A stretch of DNA of 64,000 bases from JAHDFB01 sp965658745 (GCA_965658745.1 CBFHTK010000008.1:84865-148864), one strand, 5' to 3'; counted from the first letter of the stretch, positions 8,961-18,799 are shown. Program-made: numbers and translations. Notes: a model not told the origin generated them from the sequence alone.

Positions 8961-9149
8961 CTACAAGCTACCGAATTTCTCTTGTCGATACTCCGCGCCA
9001 AGAACTTGATTTCTTTTGACAACGGATGGCTTAGTAAAATGCTTTCTATTTCGTAATTCCTTTAGCGTTCCAGTACTTTGGAACTTTCTTTTGTATCTTT
9101 TCAACGCTCTGTCGATAGATTCCTCTTCTTTGACATCAATGACTAACAT
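8961..9149 (-). CDS. rpsU: 30S ribosomal protein S21
   Basis: 62 residues with the S21 pattern: VKEEESIDRALKRYKRKF near the N-terminus, then a basic segment (RNRKHFTKPSVVKRNQ). The length is normal for Bacteroidota S21. It has its own promoter at 9181-9211 and its own terminator, so it appears monocistronic. S21 is a small-subunit protein near the anti-Shine-Dalgarno region of 16S rRNA; in Bacteroidota it is linked to masking of that region, which suits the general lack of Shine-Dalgarno sequences seen here. Confidence 0.95.
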   Translation of the reverse strand: MLVIDVKEEESIDRALKRYKRKFQSTGTLKELRNRKHFTKPSVVKRNQVLGAEYRQEKFGSL

Positions 9150-9180
9150 AAAATTTTATTCTTTTTGTGATAAAGCGCCG

Positions 9181-9211
9181 CAAAGATAATCACATCTTTA
9201 GATATAGTCAA
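9181..9211 (-). promoter_or_regulatory. Bacteroidota-type promoter of rpsU
   Basis: On the minus strand TTG (9209-9211) is followed after exactly 20 bases by TATCTTTG (9181-9188), matching the TTG-N19-21-TAnnTTTG consensus. The start codon is 32 bp downstream of the -7 box. Confidence 0.8.
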
Positions 9212-9260
9212 TAGTTATTCTAAGATTTAAAAGGTAATTGATGATCAAACACAAATCAAA

Positions 9261-9719
9261 TCATATTAGCCGAAACAGTTTCACAAATCTACCTAATGCA
9301 AAGACCGTATTCAACTTGCGCTTGATCTTGATTTCAACTTTGGGAACAACGTTTAGAACCTGCCGTACATAAGGCTTGGTGGCTATGCGTGTTGTTTCAA
9401 TTAGTTTCTGAGTGGGACTTAGACTTAAGTACCAACTTGAAAACTCTCGATAGAGCGCATCAAGAGCAGGTTTGTTATCTTTCGTATACGCCTTCAGAAA
9501 TTTTACTGAATCCTTCGTTTTCTTAAATTCTAGCGATTCTTCAAGTGCTTCAACCATGAGTGCTGCAAGGACATCCATTTTATCTGGAGCAGCCATATCT
9601 CGATTTACTAATTGCTCGAGTTGAGAACTATGGTAGATTAACATTTTTTGCATTCTCGCCGATCGACAAGAACTTAACAAGAATAAACTTGAAAGCGCAA
9701 TAACAGCCAGGTATCTCAT
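9261..9719 (-). CDS. lipoprotein, unknown function
   Basis: 152 residues. The N-terminus MRYLAVIALSSLFLLSSC is a lipoprotein signal with the modified Cys at residue 18, so the product should be lipid-anchored outside the inner membrane. The rest is a helical, basic domain with no family I recognise. It starts 5 bp downstream of the topoisomerase gene stop, so it is likely its operon partner, although no functional link is obvious. Confidence 0.75.
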   Translation of the reverse strand: MRYLAVIALSSLFLLSSCRSARMQKMLIYHSSQLEQLVNRDMAAPDKMDVLAALMVEALEESLEFKKTKDSVKFLKAYTKDNKPALDALYREFSSWYLSLSPTQKLIETTRIATKPYVRQVLNVVPKVEIKIKRKLNTVFALGRFVKLFRLI

Positions 9720-9724
9720 AAATT

Positions 9725-12373
9725 CTAAAATTCTATTGTGTCTCCAGGTTTATGCTTTTTAGTTGAACTCTCCGATTTCTTGTCAATCGGTTCTCCAAAA
9801 AGATCTGTTGGTTTCTCCGAAGTCGGTGGAGGTGACTTTGGTTTCTTCTTTTCTTCAGTTTTTTCACTTTTTGGAGGATCTAGAGGGACTACTTTCCTCA
9901 AGGTACCTTCCACTACTTTATTTCCAATTGCTTTCCATCCTTTGACATCAATCAAACCAGCTAGTTCCAAAGTCTCTTTCTCTGTTGATCGACCTTTGCG
10001 ATATGAAATCTCTACAAGATCAAGAGTCCGATCCGAAATATAGTATAGAGTAGATCCTCGATAATCAGTAATAAAACTGTAAAGTGTTCCTTCTTTGCTC
10101 GTCTCTACAACAAATCGTTTGACCATCGTTCTCTTCTTTTCGCCATCATAATAAAGAACGTTCAATGGCTTATCAGCATCGAACTTTGAAATAAAGACCA
10201 TATTATCAACGATGACCTTGATGTCTAGATTGATATCCCTGAGCATATATTCACCGTTGCCATACGCTATAAATAACTTGTCACCCGAGTCAAACTCTCC
10301 CAAGAAATCACCTCTTTCAGCCTTATTTAAGCGACCACTAACCGTGTCCATGTAGATTTTTTGGGCTCCAAGCGATGATGTGCCCATTTCAATCTGAGTA
10401 ACCTTCTTCACCGGATACTTAGTCACCGTATTTCCTTGAGCACCTCTACCCTTTATAGCAATTTCAGCAAAGTCATAGTCAAATACCTTCTTCTTGGCAC
10501 TGCTTCCAGGCGTCAATTGAATATTGACCAATTCTGTTTCTCCGTTTGGATTAACTGTGAAATAAAGTACTTTGGACCCACGAGTCCCTTTCGTCAAATC
10601 ATACTCTCTATCTCTAGTAATCGCTTTTACATTAAATCGTTTTGCCATTGTTTTGCCGCTGGCACCATCTACGTAAAGCATATTGTAAGTTGTACGATCA
10701 TCTCCCTTTTTCCAAATAGCTATATGAATCACATCCTTACCTACAAAAACCTTATCAGCTATGCGATAGACACCAAATGTTCCATTCTTACGAAATACAA
10801 TTACATCGTCAATATCTGAGCAGTCTTGAATAAATTCATCTTTTTTCATGCCTGTTCCCATGAATCCCTCTTTACGATTCACATACAACTTCGCATTTCT
10901 AGCAACGACACGTCTTGCACTGATACTATCAAATTCGGTTATCTCAGTTTTCCGCTCCCTACCTTCGCCGTACTTTCTCTTCAATTCAAGATAATAGTCA
11001 ATCGCAAACTCTACTAAGTTAGCCAAGTGATGATTTACTTTTTCCAATTCACTCTCTATATTGGCTATAAGTTCGTCAGCCTTGAAACTATTGTACTTGG
11101 ATATTCTCTTTATTTTTATCTCAGTCAATCGTACTACATCATCGTCAGTAATCTCGCGATTCAGCTTAAGTCGGCTATCTGAAGTTCCTTTGTAAGTCTT
11201 GGGTGTTGCAACATATTTAGCTAATCCTTTGTGGATAGCAACAAGCACCTCTTCCCAACTTTCGCATTCCTCTATATCTCGATAAATACGATTTTCAATA
11301 AATATTTTTTCAAGACTTGCAAAATGCCACTTCTCCTCTAATTCTCCTTTCTTGATTTCTAGCTCTTTGCGAAGAAGCTCTTTTGTGTTCTCAGTACAAG
11401 TTCTGAGTATTTCCGAAACAGTTAAAAAATGTGGTTTATTATCAATTATGACACAGGCATTGGGAGAGATACTAATTTCACAATTTGTAAATGCATACAA
11501 CGCATCAATCGTAACCTCTGGTGAAATTCCAGACTGAAGATCAATATGAATATCTACCTCTCTAGCCGTATTATCAACGACCTTTTTGATCTTGATTTTA
11601 CCTTTATCATTCGCCTTGATAATACTATCAATCAAGTTATTTGTAGTCACTCCATATGGCAGCTCACGCACTGACAAAGTGTTTTTGTCAACTATTTCAA
11701 TTTTGGAACGCGATCTGACTTTACCTCCGCGCTTACCATCATTATACTCGCGTACATCAATCATACCTCCGTTCTCAAAATCTGGAAAAATCTGAAAACT
11801 TTTCCCTTTTAGTATTTTGATAGACGCATCAATTAGTTCGATAAAATTGTGAGGTAGTATCTTTGTAGAAAGCCCAACTGCTATTCCTTCAACTCCTTGT
11901 GCAAGCAACAATGGAAATTTGACTGGTAGTGTGATAGGCTCTTTATTCCTTCCGTCATAACTATTTTGCCAGTCTGTTGTCTGCCCATTAAATACGACTT
12001 CCAAAGCAAACTTTGTCAAACGCGCTTCTATATAACGAGGAGCAGCCGCTGAATCACCAGTCCTAGTGTCACCCCAATTACCCTGTGGGTCAATTAGTAG
12101 ATTCTTTTGACCTAGTTGGACAAGTGCATCACCTATCGCAGCATCACCATGTGGATGAAATTGCATAGTCTGCCCAATAATATTAGCGACCTTGTGATAA
12201 CGTCCGTCATCCATTACCTTCATTGCATGCAGAATACGACGATGCACCGGCTTCATTCCATCTTCGATAGTAGGAACGGCACGTTCCAGAATAACATATG
12301 ATGCATAATCCAAGAAATACTCTTGGTACAAACCATTCAACGTGATTACCTCACCTTTCTCTTCTCTTTCCAT
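9725..12373 (-). CDS. parC: DNA topoisomerase IV subunit A
   Basis: The breakage-reunion subunit of a type IIA topoisomerase, which decatenates and relaxes DNA together with ParE. The winged-helix region is intact, with the catalytic tyrosine Y114 in AAPRYIEARL and the HPHGDAAIGDAL segment typical of GyrA/ParC. The C-terminal region has beta-pinwheel-like repeats (for example KFDADKPLNVLYYDGEKKRTM) followed by a charged low-complexity tail of about 50 residues rich in K, P, S and E. The 882-residue length and the absence of a clear GyrA-box favour ParC over GyrA. The parE gene is not next to it. A downstream lipoprotein gene is 5 bp away. Confidence 0.88.
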   Translation of the reverse strand: MEREEKGEVITLNGLYQEYFLDYASYVILERAVPTIEDGMKPVHRRILHAMKVMDDGRYHKVANIIGQTMQFHPHGDAAIGDALVQLGQKNLLIDPQGNWGDTRTGDSAAAPRYIEARLTKFALEVVFNGQTTDWQNSYDGRNKEPITLPVKFPLLLAQGVEGIAVGLSTKILPHNFIELIDASIKILKGKSFQIFPDFENGGMIDVREYNDGKRGGKVRSRSKIEIVDKNTLSVRELPYGVTTNNLIDSIIKANDKGKIKIKKVVDNTAREVDIHIDLQSGISPEVTIDALYAFTNCEISISPNACVIIDNKPHFLTVSEILRTCTENTKELLRKELEIKKGELEEKWHFASLEKIFIENRIYRDIEECESWEEVLVAIHKGLAKYVATPKTYKGTSDSRLKLNREITDDDVVRLTEIKIKRISKYNSFKADELIANIESELEKVNHHLANLVEFAIDYYLELKRKYGEGRERKTEITEFDSISARRVVARNAKLYVNRKEGFMGTGMKKDEFIQDCSDIDDVIVFRKNGTFGVYRIADKVFVGKDVIHIAIWKKGDDRTTYNMLYVDGASGKTMAKRFNVKAITRDREYDLTKGTRGSKVLYFTVNPNGETELVNIQLTPGSSAKKKVFDYDFAEIAIKGRGAQGNTVTKYPVKKVTQIEMGTSSLGAQKIYMDTVSGRLNKAERGDFLGEFDSGDKLFIAYGNGEYMLRDINLDIKVIVDNMVFISKFDADKPLNVLYYDGEKKRTMVKRFVVETSKEGTLYSFITDYRGSTLYYISDRTLDLVEISYRKGRSTEKETLELAGLIDVKGWKAIGNKVVEGTLRKVVPLDPPKSEKTEEKKKPKSPPPTSEKPTDLFGEPIDKKSESSTKKHKPGDTIEF

Positions 12374-12745
12374 ACTTGTAAATGAACCGCTAAAATATGA
12401 AACATAATCAATATATGAAGATAATTCTCTTTGATAATGGGAAGTTTAGAGGGGGAAAGCTTTTGGTAGATAGGGCTTCCGCCAAAAAAACGTGTCTAGC
12501 TCATATAAAATCCTAAAAGTGAGCCGATCGCACTATACGGAAGTAGTTTACCAAGATATAGACAATAAAAAAACTTGTAAATACAGAATAGACAGGCATA
12601 AAGCGAACAAAACCTCGATTGATGAGTAATAGTCTTGAACGAAACAAGATATAGACAAAGATTATAGAGTCTATATCATTAAATACTAAACTATTAACCA
12701 AAATATCATCTGTTCAATGATTTTTGGGTAACTCAAAAAAATATA
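12374..12745. other. intergenic stretch, 372 bp
   Basis: AT-rich region between divergent parC and the frameshifted lipoprotein gene; it should hold promoters for both, but I find no convincing TTG/TAnnTTTG pair. A minus-strand open frame at 12513-12701 has no family likeness. Otherwise nothing is recognisable. Confidence 0.4.
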
Positions 12746-13292
12746 ATGTTTTACAAAAGCTTAGTTTTCGGATTATTCAGTACAATTTTTGCTTGTATGA
12801 GTGGTTCCGAAACAACAACAGAAGAAACTAAAATGCAAACCGAGTTAAATGAAATTAACGAGGAAATAGAAGATTCAAGCAATTCTATAAAAAACGAAAT
12901 GCTAGAACTTAGAAACGAGATCGATGAACAACTTGGTTGCAATTGACGCGAAAATTCAAGAATCGTCTGATGAAATGCAAGAAGAGCTAAAAAAAGACAG
13001 AGCTCAATTGGTGAATTGGAAAAACAAAATTGTTTCTGACATCGAAGATATTGAAACAAAAATCAGCGATGACTTTGACGAAGCCAAAACTACAGCAAAG
13101 GATGGTATTAAGGAGATGAGTGAAGACGTTCGAGAAGTGCAAGAAGAAATGAGTGAAGATGTACGTGAAGTTCGGACAGAATTGTGCGATGATGCTAAGG
13201 CACTTAATAAGGATCTAAAAGCTGGATGGTCAGATTTCAAGAACGATGTACAAAAGTTTATGTATGATCTGAATAAAAAATTAAAATCCTAA
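12746..13292 (+). pseudogene. coiled-coil lipoprotein gene split by a single-base frameshift
   Basis: The first frame (12746-12946) encodes a lipoprotein signal (MFYKSLVFGLFSTIFAC) and an acidic coiled coil ending ELRNEIDEQLGCN. The second (12924-13292) continues the same coiled coil from VAIDAKIQESSDEMQEELKK. Removing one G at 12935-12936 joins them into one protein of about 181 residues with unbroken heptads, so the disruption is a one-base insertion, a sequencing error or a +1 recoding site. The second half has a tandem 11-residue repeat (EMSEDVREVQE, then EMSEDVREVRT). A strong terminator follows, showing that the two frames belong to one transcription unit. The intact product would be an envelope-anchored, Lpp-like or LEA-like helical protein; the function is unknown. 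Confidence 0.75.
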
Positions 13293-13320
13293 ATAAAGAG
13301 TAATCCCCATAACGTATGAA

Positions 13321-13349
13321 GGAGTGACACAATCGTGTCGCTCCTTTTT
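13321..13349 (+). terminator. intrinsic terminator
   Basis: GGAGTGACAC (13321-13330) pairs with GTGTCGCTCC (13335-13344) with one G-T pair and a 4-base loop, followed by TTTTTG. It ends the frameshifted lipoprotein gene. Confidence 0.85.
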
Positions 13350-13381
13350 GTTTGGGTCTCATCGAATTAAAAAAAATAAGT

Positions 13382-13425
13382 GCAACAAATTGATAATCAA
13401 TTTATTGCGACTAGTGTGCCACACG
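13382..13425 (+). repeat. dispersed two-palindrome motif, copy B (best formed)
   Basis: The first palindrome has 13-bp arms with one mismatch (13382-13394 and 13396-13408) around a central A; its core AAATTGATAATCAATTT (13387-13403) is perfect. The second is AGTGTGCCACAC (13413-13424). TTGATAAT at 13390 is 23 nt before AGTGTG. It is intergenic, between the convergent lipoprotein gene and the esterase gene. Confidence 0.65.
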
Positions 13426-13581
13426 TTGATGAGATATACGCAGATATCTACAACTTCTAACAAGCTGAAGAAAACTCACATAAAAATCTTATAAAATAGT
13501 CTGTAATAGTCTTTGCTTAGCTATGAGTAACTCAACAAAAATCAAAAATTTTAAAGGTTTAATCTTGTGACTTCTAGCAAT

Positions 13582-14817
13582 CTACATTTTGACAAACTTC
13601 CCTGTATGTAAAGTACCTTCAATACTAACTACATAGTGATAAACTCCGGTATTGAAAGCAGAAATATCTATCCGTTGATTTGGTTCTATTCGGGCTTTTT
13701 GCACAAGCAGTCCTTGCGAATTATAAATCTGAAATTCCGAATTTAAAGAAATTCCGTCAATATTGATAAAGCTGTTTGCAGGCGAAGGAAAAACTCGAAC
13801 CACAGATTCTGATTCTAATTTAGTTTCACTAATAACTCCACAAATTATCTCAGCAAAAGCGGCATCTGTCTCAGCAAGAAATTGATTACGAGTATTCTCA
13901 TATGAAGGATCAAAGTAAATATCTGTATGTCCTCCACCTTCGACAGAAAACAACGATCCGCCCAAGTTCTGATTCTGCTGGCGTAGTCCAACACTTCCAC
14001 TACCATATAAGGGCACTATGTCTATTCCAAATACCTTTGCAAAACCTTTTTCATATGGTACTACATCATCGGCAGTTCCATGCAAACTGTAAATCAATGG
14101 GTCAGAAGCTGTAATCCAACTTGTGTCATAAACGGCTCCAGATAAACTTAGTATTCCACGAACTTCTGTGTCATAAATGAAATGAGCTGGATCCCCAGTA
14201 TTTCCTTCGTACCCACCATTATTTTCAATTATTTCAGTCAAAAAAGGTAAATCAACATCCTCCTCATCTACTAAGCCAGCTACACAAGCTGTTATAGCAC
14301 CAGCTGAATAACCACCAATAAATATCATCTCAGGATCAACATTGTAAGTATTCCCATCTTCGATAGCATTGTGCTTAAACCAACGAATAGCTCCTTTCAT
14401 GTCATGAGATGCTTTAATAGCGATATCCATTGCCTTGATGGAATCGGGAATTCCGTTTAATATACTAAGCAGTCTATAATCAACAGTAGCTGCAACATAA
14501 CCGCGTTCAGCCAATCGTATACAATAGTCTTCCATATCCTGGCGATTACCTCCTATAAACGAACCTCCATGTGCAAGTACAACTAATGGCCTAGCATCTA
14601 CAAGATCAGATTCTGGATAATAAACGTCCATAAACAGGTCTACACTATCCCCAGCTGGATTGATATTCCTTCCGTACTTTATCTCATCCTGACCATAATT
14701 AGTAATCACTGGATCAATATATCTATCTCCGTCGCAACCATAGTCAAATTGTGCCTGCAGATTTAAAGCAGCTAGCATCATCGCTATAGACAAAATAAAA
14801 TGGATTCTTATTTTCAT
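13582..14817 (-). CDS. secreted alpha/beta-hydrolase (esterase-like) with T9SS sorting domain
   Basis: 411 residues: signal peptide 1-22 (MKIRIHFILSIAMMLAALNLQA), a BD-FAE/carboxylesterase-type alpha/beta-hydrolase at about 45-325, and a T9SS type A C-terminal domain of about 75 residues (VRVFPSPANSF to GKFVKM). The oxyanion region is VLAHGGSFIGG, the nucleophile elbow GGYSAGA, the acid is in HGTADDVVP and the catalytic His in GGGHTD. The substrate is unknown, probably an ester of a polysaccharide or lipid outside the cell. The final FVKM is typical of cargos cut and anchored by the T9SS. It lies 41 bp downstream of the barrel protein gene and may be co-transcribed with it. Confidence 0.88.
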   Translation of the reverse strand: MKIRIHFILSIAMMLAALNLQAQFDYGCDGDRYIDPVITNYGQDEIKYGRNINPAGDSVDLFMDVYYPESDLVDARPLVVLAHGGSFIGGNRQDMEDYCIRLAERGYVAATVDYRLLSILNGIPDSIKAMDIAIKASHDMKGAIRWFKHNAIEDGNTYNVDPEMIFIGGYSAGAITACVAGLVDEEDVDLPFLTEIIENNGGYEGNTGDPAHFIYDTEVRGILSLSGAVYDTSWITASDPLIYSLHGTADDVVPYEKGFAKVFGIDIVPLYGSGSVGLRQQNQNLGGSLFSVEGGGHTDIYFDPSYENTRNQFLAETDAAFAEIICGVISETKLESESVVRVFPSPANSFINIDGISLNSEFQIYNSQGLLVQKARIEPNQRIDISAFNTGVYHYVVSIEGTLHTGKFVKM

Positions 14818-14858
14818 TGTTTCTCGATTTAATCTTTCAATGGATTTAAGGTAATCAG

Positions 14859-16160
14859 TTAATATAACGCAGCAGTATCACTAATTGTTTTTGGTTTCTT
14901 TGCTCTACCAACATTGATATTGGCTCCGACTCTAAAATTCATTTTAATCCTATTCCAAGGCAGGAAAATCCCAACCACATTATCACTCAATGCATGTAAT
15001 TGAACAGGGCCCAAATTCATGACTGAACTCAATCCTAAATTTGAGTAAGTATTATTTTTGTAAGCATATGAAACACCAACATCCCAGAAATTCCATACTC
15101 TCTTACGCACATTTAGGCCAATAGCTGGTAGGAATCTATTCTGTTTCCATTCTCCATATAAAACAGCACCAAGATGAACCGTATTGAGATGATACTCACC
15201 TCCAATCACAATTTTTATCGGTGTAAACGTTGTATAGTTTTCAAAGCTAATACCTACATCGAAAACCTGTTGGAGAGTGTCCAACAAGACTTCTAAGGTA
15301 TCTACCGTAGCATCATCGAAGGTGAAACCTTCAAATGTGTATTTACCCTCACTTCTATAATTGATAGGGTTTGATCTCCATCTAATTAGACCTACGTCAA
15401 GTAGACTTGCAGAAATATCAAAACGATCTGCAATATACTGAAACCCAAAATCTGCTGACACACCGATATTATCTTGAAATGGATTCGAAAAAGGAAGAGC
15501 TTCTCTTAGTGAAAACTCTAAGCTGTTATAAGAAGTGTTCACTAGGTAGTCATTTTCTACCGTAATTTCGTAAAACTCCTCTCCAGTCGTCAGATTGAAT
15601 TCAGTCTCAGGTGTACTTATATCAAGCGCTCCTGAAATAAATTTCAGATTAGCTCCAAATCGATAATAATCATCGATCAAGTATGAAGCTCCTATATAAG
15701 CTTCACTTGTCTGTCGAAAATAAAGCGACGGACCAAATTCAATTGTTTTGCCAATTTCATCAGCATTTCCAGAAACAAAGAGTTTTGCAAGGTCTGGGCT
15801 GAAATTGAAATATCCATTTGAATGCATCTGATACCCAGCTCTTATGTACCATCCATCTTTTACAAAACCCAAGTCAAATACATTGAAAGAAGCATCTGAG
15901 CTTAAATAATTTCGAGTTATTCCGCCTGCAAGGTCTCTTAAGTAATTGACCGTCCCAGTTGAGCTAAGAATCCTCGGGCCTCTTGCATCCAAGTGAAAGT
16001 AAGTACTTCCAAAACCAATATTGAAGGTTCCTTGGGGAGCATACGCCGGCTGCAATTGGCCAGACTGAATCACATCAGGATGAAAAAACAAACTTAGTTC
16101 TTCTTGCGCTTTAAGAAAATGAGCGACGAAGAAAAGGCAAATTAACCATATGTATCTCAT
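14859..16160 (-). CDS. outer-membrane beta-barrel protein, DUF5723-like
   Basis: 433 residues with a signal peptide (MRYIWLICLFFVAHFLKAQ) and a body of alternating strands ending in FRVGANINVG, as in Bacteroidota outer-membrane barrels. The opening FFHPDVIQSGQLQPAYAP and the general pattern resemble the DUF5723 family; that assignment is from memory. It lies 90 bp downstream of a large lipoprotein gene on the same strand, a pairing that suggests a barrel with a surface or periplasmic partner. No ligand can be inferred. Confidence 0.75.
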   Translation of the reverse strand: MRYIWLICLFFVAHFLKAQEELSLFFHPDVIQSGQLQPAYAPQGTFNIGFGSTYFHLDARGPRILSSTGTVNYLRDLAGGITRNYLSSDASFNVFDLGFVKDGWYIRAGYQMHSNGYFNFSPDLAKLFVSGNADEIGKTIEFGPSLYFRQTSEAYIGASYLIDDYYRFGANLKFISGALDISTPETEFNLTTGEEFYEITVENDYLVNTSYNSLEFSLREALPFSNPFQDNIGVSADFGFQYIADRFDISASLLDVGLIRWRSNPINYRSEGKYTFEGFTFDDATVDTLEVLLDTLQQVFDVGISFENYTTFTPIKIVIGGEYHLNTVHLGAVLYGEWKQNRFLPAIGLNVRKRVWNFWDVGVSYAYKNNTYSNLGLSSVMNLGPVQLHALSDNVVGIFLPWNRIKMNFRVGANINVGRAKKPKTISDTAALY

Positions 16161-16250
16161 GCAAAACTCTATTAATTGGGCAGTTTCATTAATGCCATCA
16201 ATCTAATGACGTATATTGTATCAAATGTCCTATTTGTTTACTCGTGAGGA

Positions 16251-17783
16251 TTACTCTAAACTAAACTTAGCTCCCATTTTTATGCGAAGACCAAAGTCCT
16301 TATATATCCACACATACTCACCATCATCATTTGTAGACTGAAAAGTAGGCTGAACCAGAAGCCTCGTTGTCTCTTTCAGATTAGCTAACTTACTTGCTGA
16401 AAAGTCAATAAAATAAGTTTGCTTGTCCACGTCGGTTAACGTCTCGGTTCCGTCATAAGTTCCACCTGCTAAAAATATGGGACCTTCATCAAAAATGCTA
16501 TCAATTACTTCGTCCTGATCATTCATCAGATACAATTGAGTTGTAACATCAATTGGAAAGTTGTTTTCTACAATAAGCTTTAACTCCGCTGTATCAATGA
16601 AACTAACTTCATCATCGGGTAGATTTATATCCAATGTATCAGAAACCTTTAATTGGTTCACTGAAAGATGGAGTGGCACTTCAACATTTAATTGCACAGC
16701 ATAGTAAGAATCACTAGTCATATACCCCAAAAAGTCTGGGTCATCACTTGGATTTGCTATAGCATCAATATTGTAATTAAACTTAGCGATTCTATCTTGA
16801 AATATTTCCCGAACGTTACTATTATCCTTTGTGAATTCAAAGTAAGTTAGCTTCACTTCACCCATCTCCTCAAAACTTGGATAATTAAATACGATCCCAG
16901 TCTCTATAACTTGGGCTTCAATATCAAACTTTTCTCCTCCTATCGTTTCCAGAGTCATTTCCTTAAAATCAGTACCTACCGCAAATCCAAAAGAATTTTC
17001 AACAGATAAAGAAACTTTTGGATCAACGAAATCCATTGTTCCTGATAGCCATCGTTTGTACAAATTGATGGGAATGAAACTTCCACTCACTGGACGAGAA
17101 GTCCTAGGAAAATATCCTTGCAGATAACTAAATTGTAGCAAATTGAAATTCACAGCAACTTCATCAATTTCTACGCGAGTTCCATCCGCCCTACGAGCAT
17201 CATAGTGAAAGGTTATCAGGTTATCATTTCCTACCAAAGACCATCCTTCAAGGTCTACAGGTGGACTAACTATTTCAACTTCAGCACCTGTTGGGGAACC
17301 AGGAAAAGAAGCGAATTGTCTTAGTCGCACCCCATCTAGTTGTATTTCCTCTATCCAAACTTCTACTTCTATCGGCTCCGTGGATGATGAAATAAAACGA
17401 AAATTCAACTGATCTTGAAGAAATACAGCAGAATCAATTTTATTCAAAGTTGCACCTTGTGAGAGATCTAACTGAAAAAAAGTATCACTCATAGGGATAT
17501 AACCAATTCCAAAAATCGGAGGAAAGACTACTGATGCAGGATCGCGGAGTACCTCCCCAGAATAATTCACAATCACTCTGCCCTCATCGTCGAATCGAAC
17601 TTGAGAATTACTAGTTGGATCTGACGAAGTGAAAATATCTTCCATAGTGATTTCATCATTGATCAATGGTATCGCCCATAAAGCATCTTTTGTCTCGTCC
17701 AAAAATTCTTCCTGAGTTGGTAGGTTACAAGCAACAGCAAAAAACAGACATACAACAAGAGCTAAAAAATGTATTTTTATCAT
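16251..17783 (-). CDS. large lipoprotein, unknown function
   Basis: 510 residues. The signal MIKIHFLALVVCLFFAVAC places the lipidated Cys at residue 19. The mature part is rich in beta-strands and Ig-like patterns (for example WSLVGNDNLITFHYDARRADG), with no catalytic motif. It is the first gene of a probable operon with the DUF5723-like barrel. Its start codon is 23 bp from the divergent epimerase gene start, so the two opposed promoters must overlap within or near the coding ends. Confidence 0.75.
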   Translation of the reverse strand: MIKIHFLALVVCLFFAVACNLPTQEEFLDETKDALWAIPLINDEITMEDIFTSSDPTSNSQVRFDDEGRVIVNYSGEVLRDPASVVFPPIFGIGYIPMSDTFFQLDLSQGATLNKIDSAVFLQDQLNFRFISSSTEPIEVEVWIEEIQLDGVRLRQFASFPGSPTGAEVEIVSPPVDLEGWSLVGNDNLITFHYDARRADGTRVEIDEVAVNFNLLQFSYLQGYFPRTSRPVSGSFIPINLYKRWLSGTMDFVDPKVSLSVENSFGFAVGTDFKEMTLETIGGEKFDIEAQVIETGIVFNYPSFEEMGEVKLTYFEFTKDNSNVREIFQDRIAKFNYNIDAIANPSDDPDFLGYMTSDSYYAVQLNVEVPLHLSVNQLKVSDTLDINLPDDEVSFIDTAELKLIVENNFPIDVTTQLYLMNDQDEVIDSIFDEGPIFLAGGTYDGTETLTDVDKQTYFIDFSASKLANLKETTRLLVQPTFQSTNDDGEYVWIYKDFGLRIKMGAKFSLE

Positions 17784-17806
17784 TTTACTAAATATATCAG
17801 GAAGGT

Positions 17807-18799
17807 TTGCAGATACACTGTCATCAAAATAGATTAATCCTTAAAACCAAATTTACAATTTCTCACGGTGCATACAACCATAGAGATCAACTACTTATTG
17901 AACTCGCTGATAAAAACAACACAGGTTTCGGTGAAACAGTCGCCATTGATTACTACGGACAGAATATTGATGAGATGCTTGCACTTGCTCACAAGGCTGC
18001 TCCACAGATCACAAGAATAGCTTCTGACATCTCACCAAAGGCATTTTACACAAAGCTTCTTGATTTATTTCCTTCCAATTCTTTTCTACGAAGTGCTTTC
18101 GAAACTGCATATCATGACCTTCATGATAACAAATATGGTCCTGACTTAGAAGTAGTAGAGAATCCTCAAGTACCGTCATCGATTACAATCGGAATGAGTG
18201 ATTCCGTGGAAAACGTCGAAGAGAAACTAGACCAGAGATGGCCAGTTTTCAAAATCAAAATCAATCAACAAGATTTCAGAGAGGATATTATTACCAGAAT
18301 TGTAGATGCTGGAAGGTCTTTTGGTATAGATGCCAATGGTGCGTTTAATGATATGGGTCAAGCCCAAAAAGCAATAAATTACCTACAAAACCAAGGTTGT
18401 TTATACATCGAACAATTACTTCGCAAAACGATGGTAAATGAAATTGATCGTTTAGATCGACCTCAAGAGAGCCTGTTTCTTTTAGACGAATCCATAACAT
18501 CACTTAGTGATGCAAAAAAGTATGTCCAATCTTATGATGGCTATGTTCTAAAACTGACAAAGTGCGGTGGTATTACACCTACTTTGGAAATCATAAACTA
18601 TGCTCGAGAACATGGTAAAAAGCTTCTTGCTGGTTGCATGACCGAATCTAGTATCGGAATAAATCACATGTTACAACTAATATCCTACTTTGACTTCGCA
18701 GACTTAGACGGAGCATATCTTATTTCCAATGACAGAGAAATCATCGAGAGAAGCGAAAAGAACTTCCGTTTTCTGCAGGATGATGGATATTTTTCATAA
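17807..18799 (+). CDS. L-Ala-D/L-Glu (dipeptide) epimerase, enolase superfamily
   Basis: 330 residues of the muconate-lactonizing-enzyme type. Catalytic and metal residues are all present: K149 and K151 in FKIKIN, metal ligands D175 (GIDANG), E202 (YIEQLL) and D227 (LLDES), and the second-face lysines K249 and K252 in LKLTKCGG. The capping domain is residues about 1-120. The likely reaction is epimerisation of L-Ala-D-Glu from murein recycling, though other dipeptides cannot be excluded. No murein-recycling neighbours are present. Confidence 0.88.
   Translation: MQIHCHQNRLILKTKFTISHGAYNHRDQLLIELADKNNTGFGETVAIDYYGQNIDEMLALAHKAAPQITRIASDISPKAFYTKLLDLFPSNSFLRSAFETAYHDLHDNKYGPDLEVVENPQVPSSITIGMSDSVENVEEKLDQRWPVFKIKINQQDFREDIITRIVDAGRSFGIDANGAFNDMGQAQKAINYLQNQGCLYIEQLLRKTMVNEIDRLDRPQESLFLLDESITSLSDAKKYVQSYDGYVLKLTKCGGITPTLEIINYAREHGKKLLAGCMTESSIGINHMLQLISYFDFADLDGAYLISNDREIIERSEKNFRFLQDDGYFS

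Noticed and set aside
10436..10819. Plus-strand 127-residue frame opposite parC
   Set aside because: It lies wholly on the opposite strand of a clear topoisomerase gene and has no recognisable protein character.
12513..12701. Minus-strand 62-residue frame in the parC upstream gap
   Set aside because: No family likeness, atypical composition, no promoter or partner; it looks like a chance AT-rich open frame.
13582..17783. The esterase, barrel and lipoprotein genes as a new polysaccharide-utilisation locus
   Set aside because: No SusC/SusD pair, no glycoside hydrolase and no regulator is present; ordinary T9SS cargo and barrel genes explain the region.
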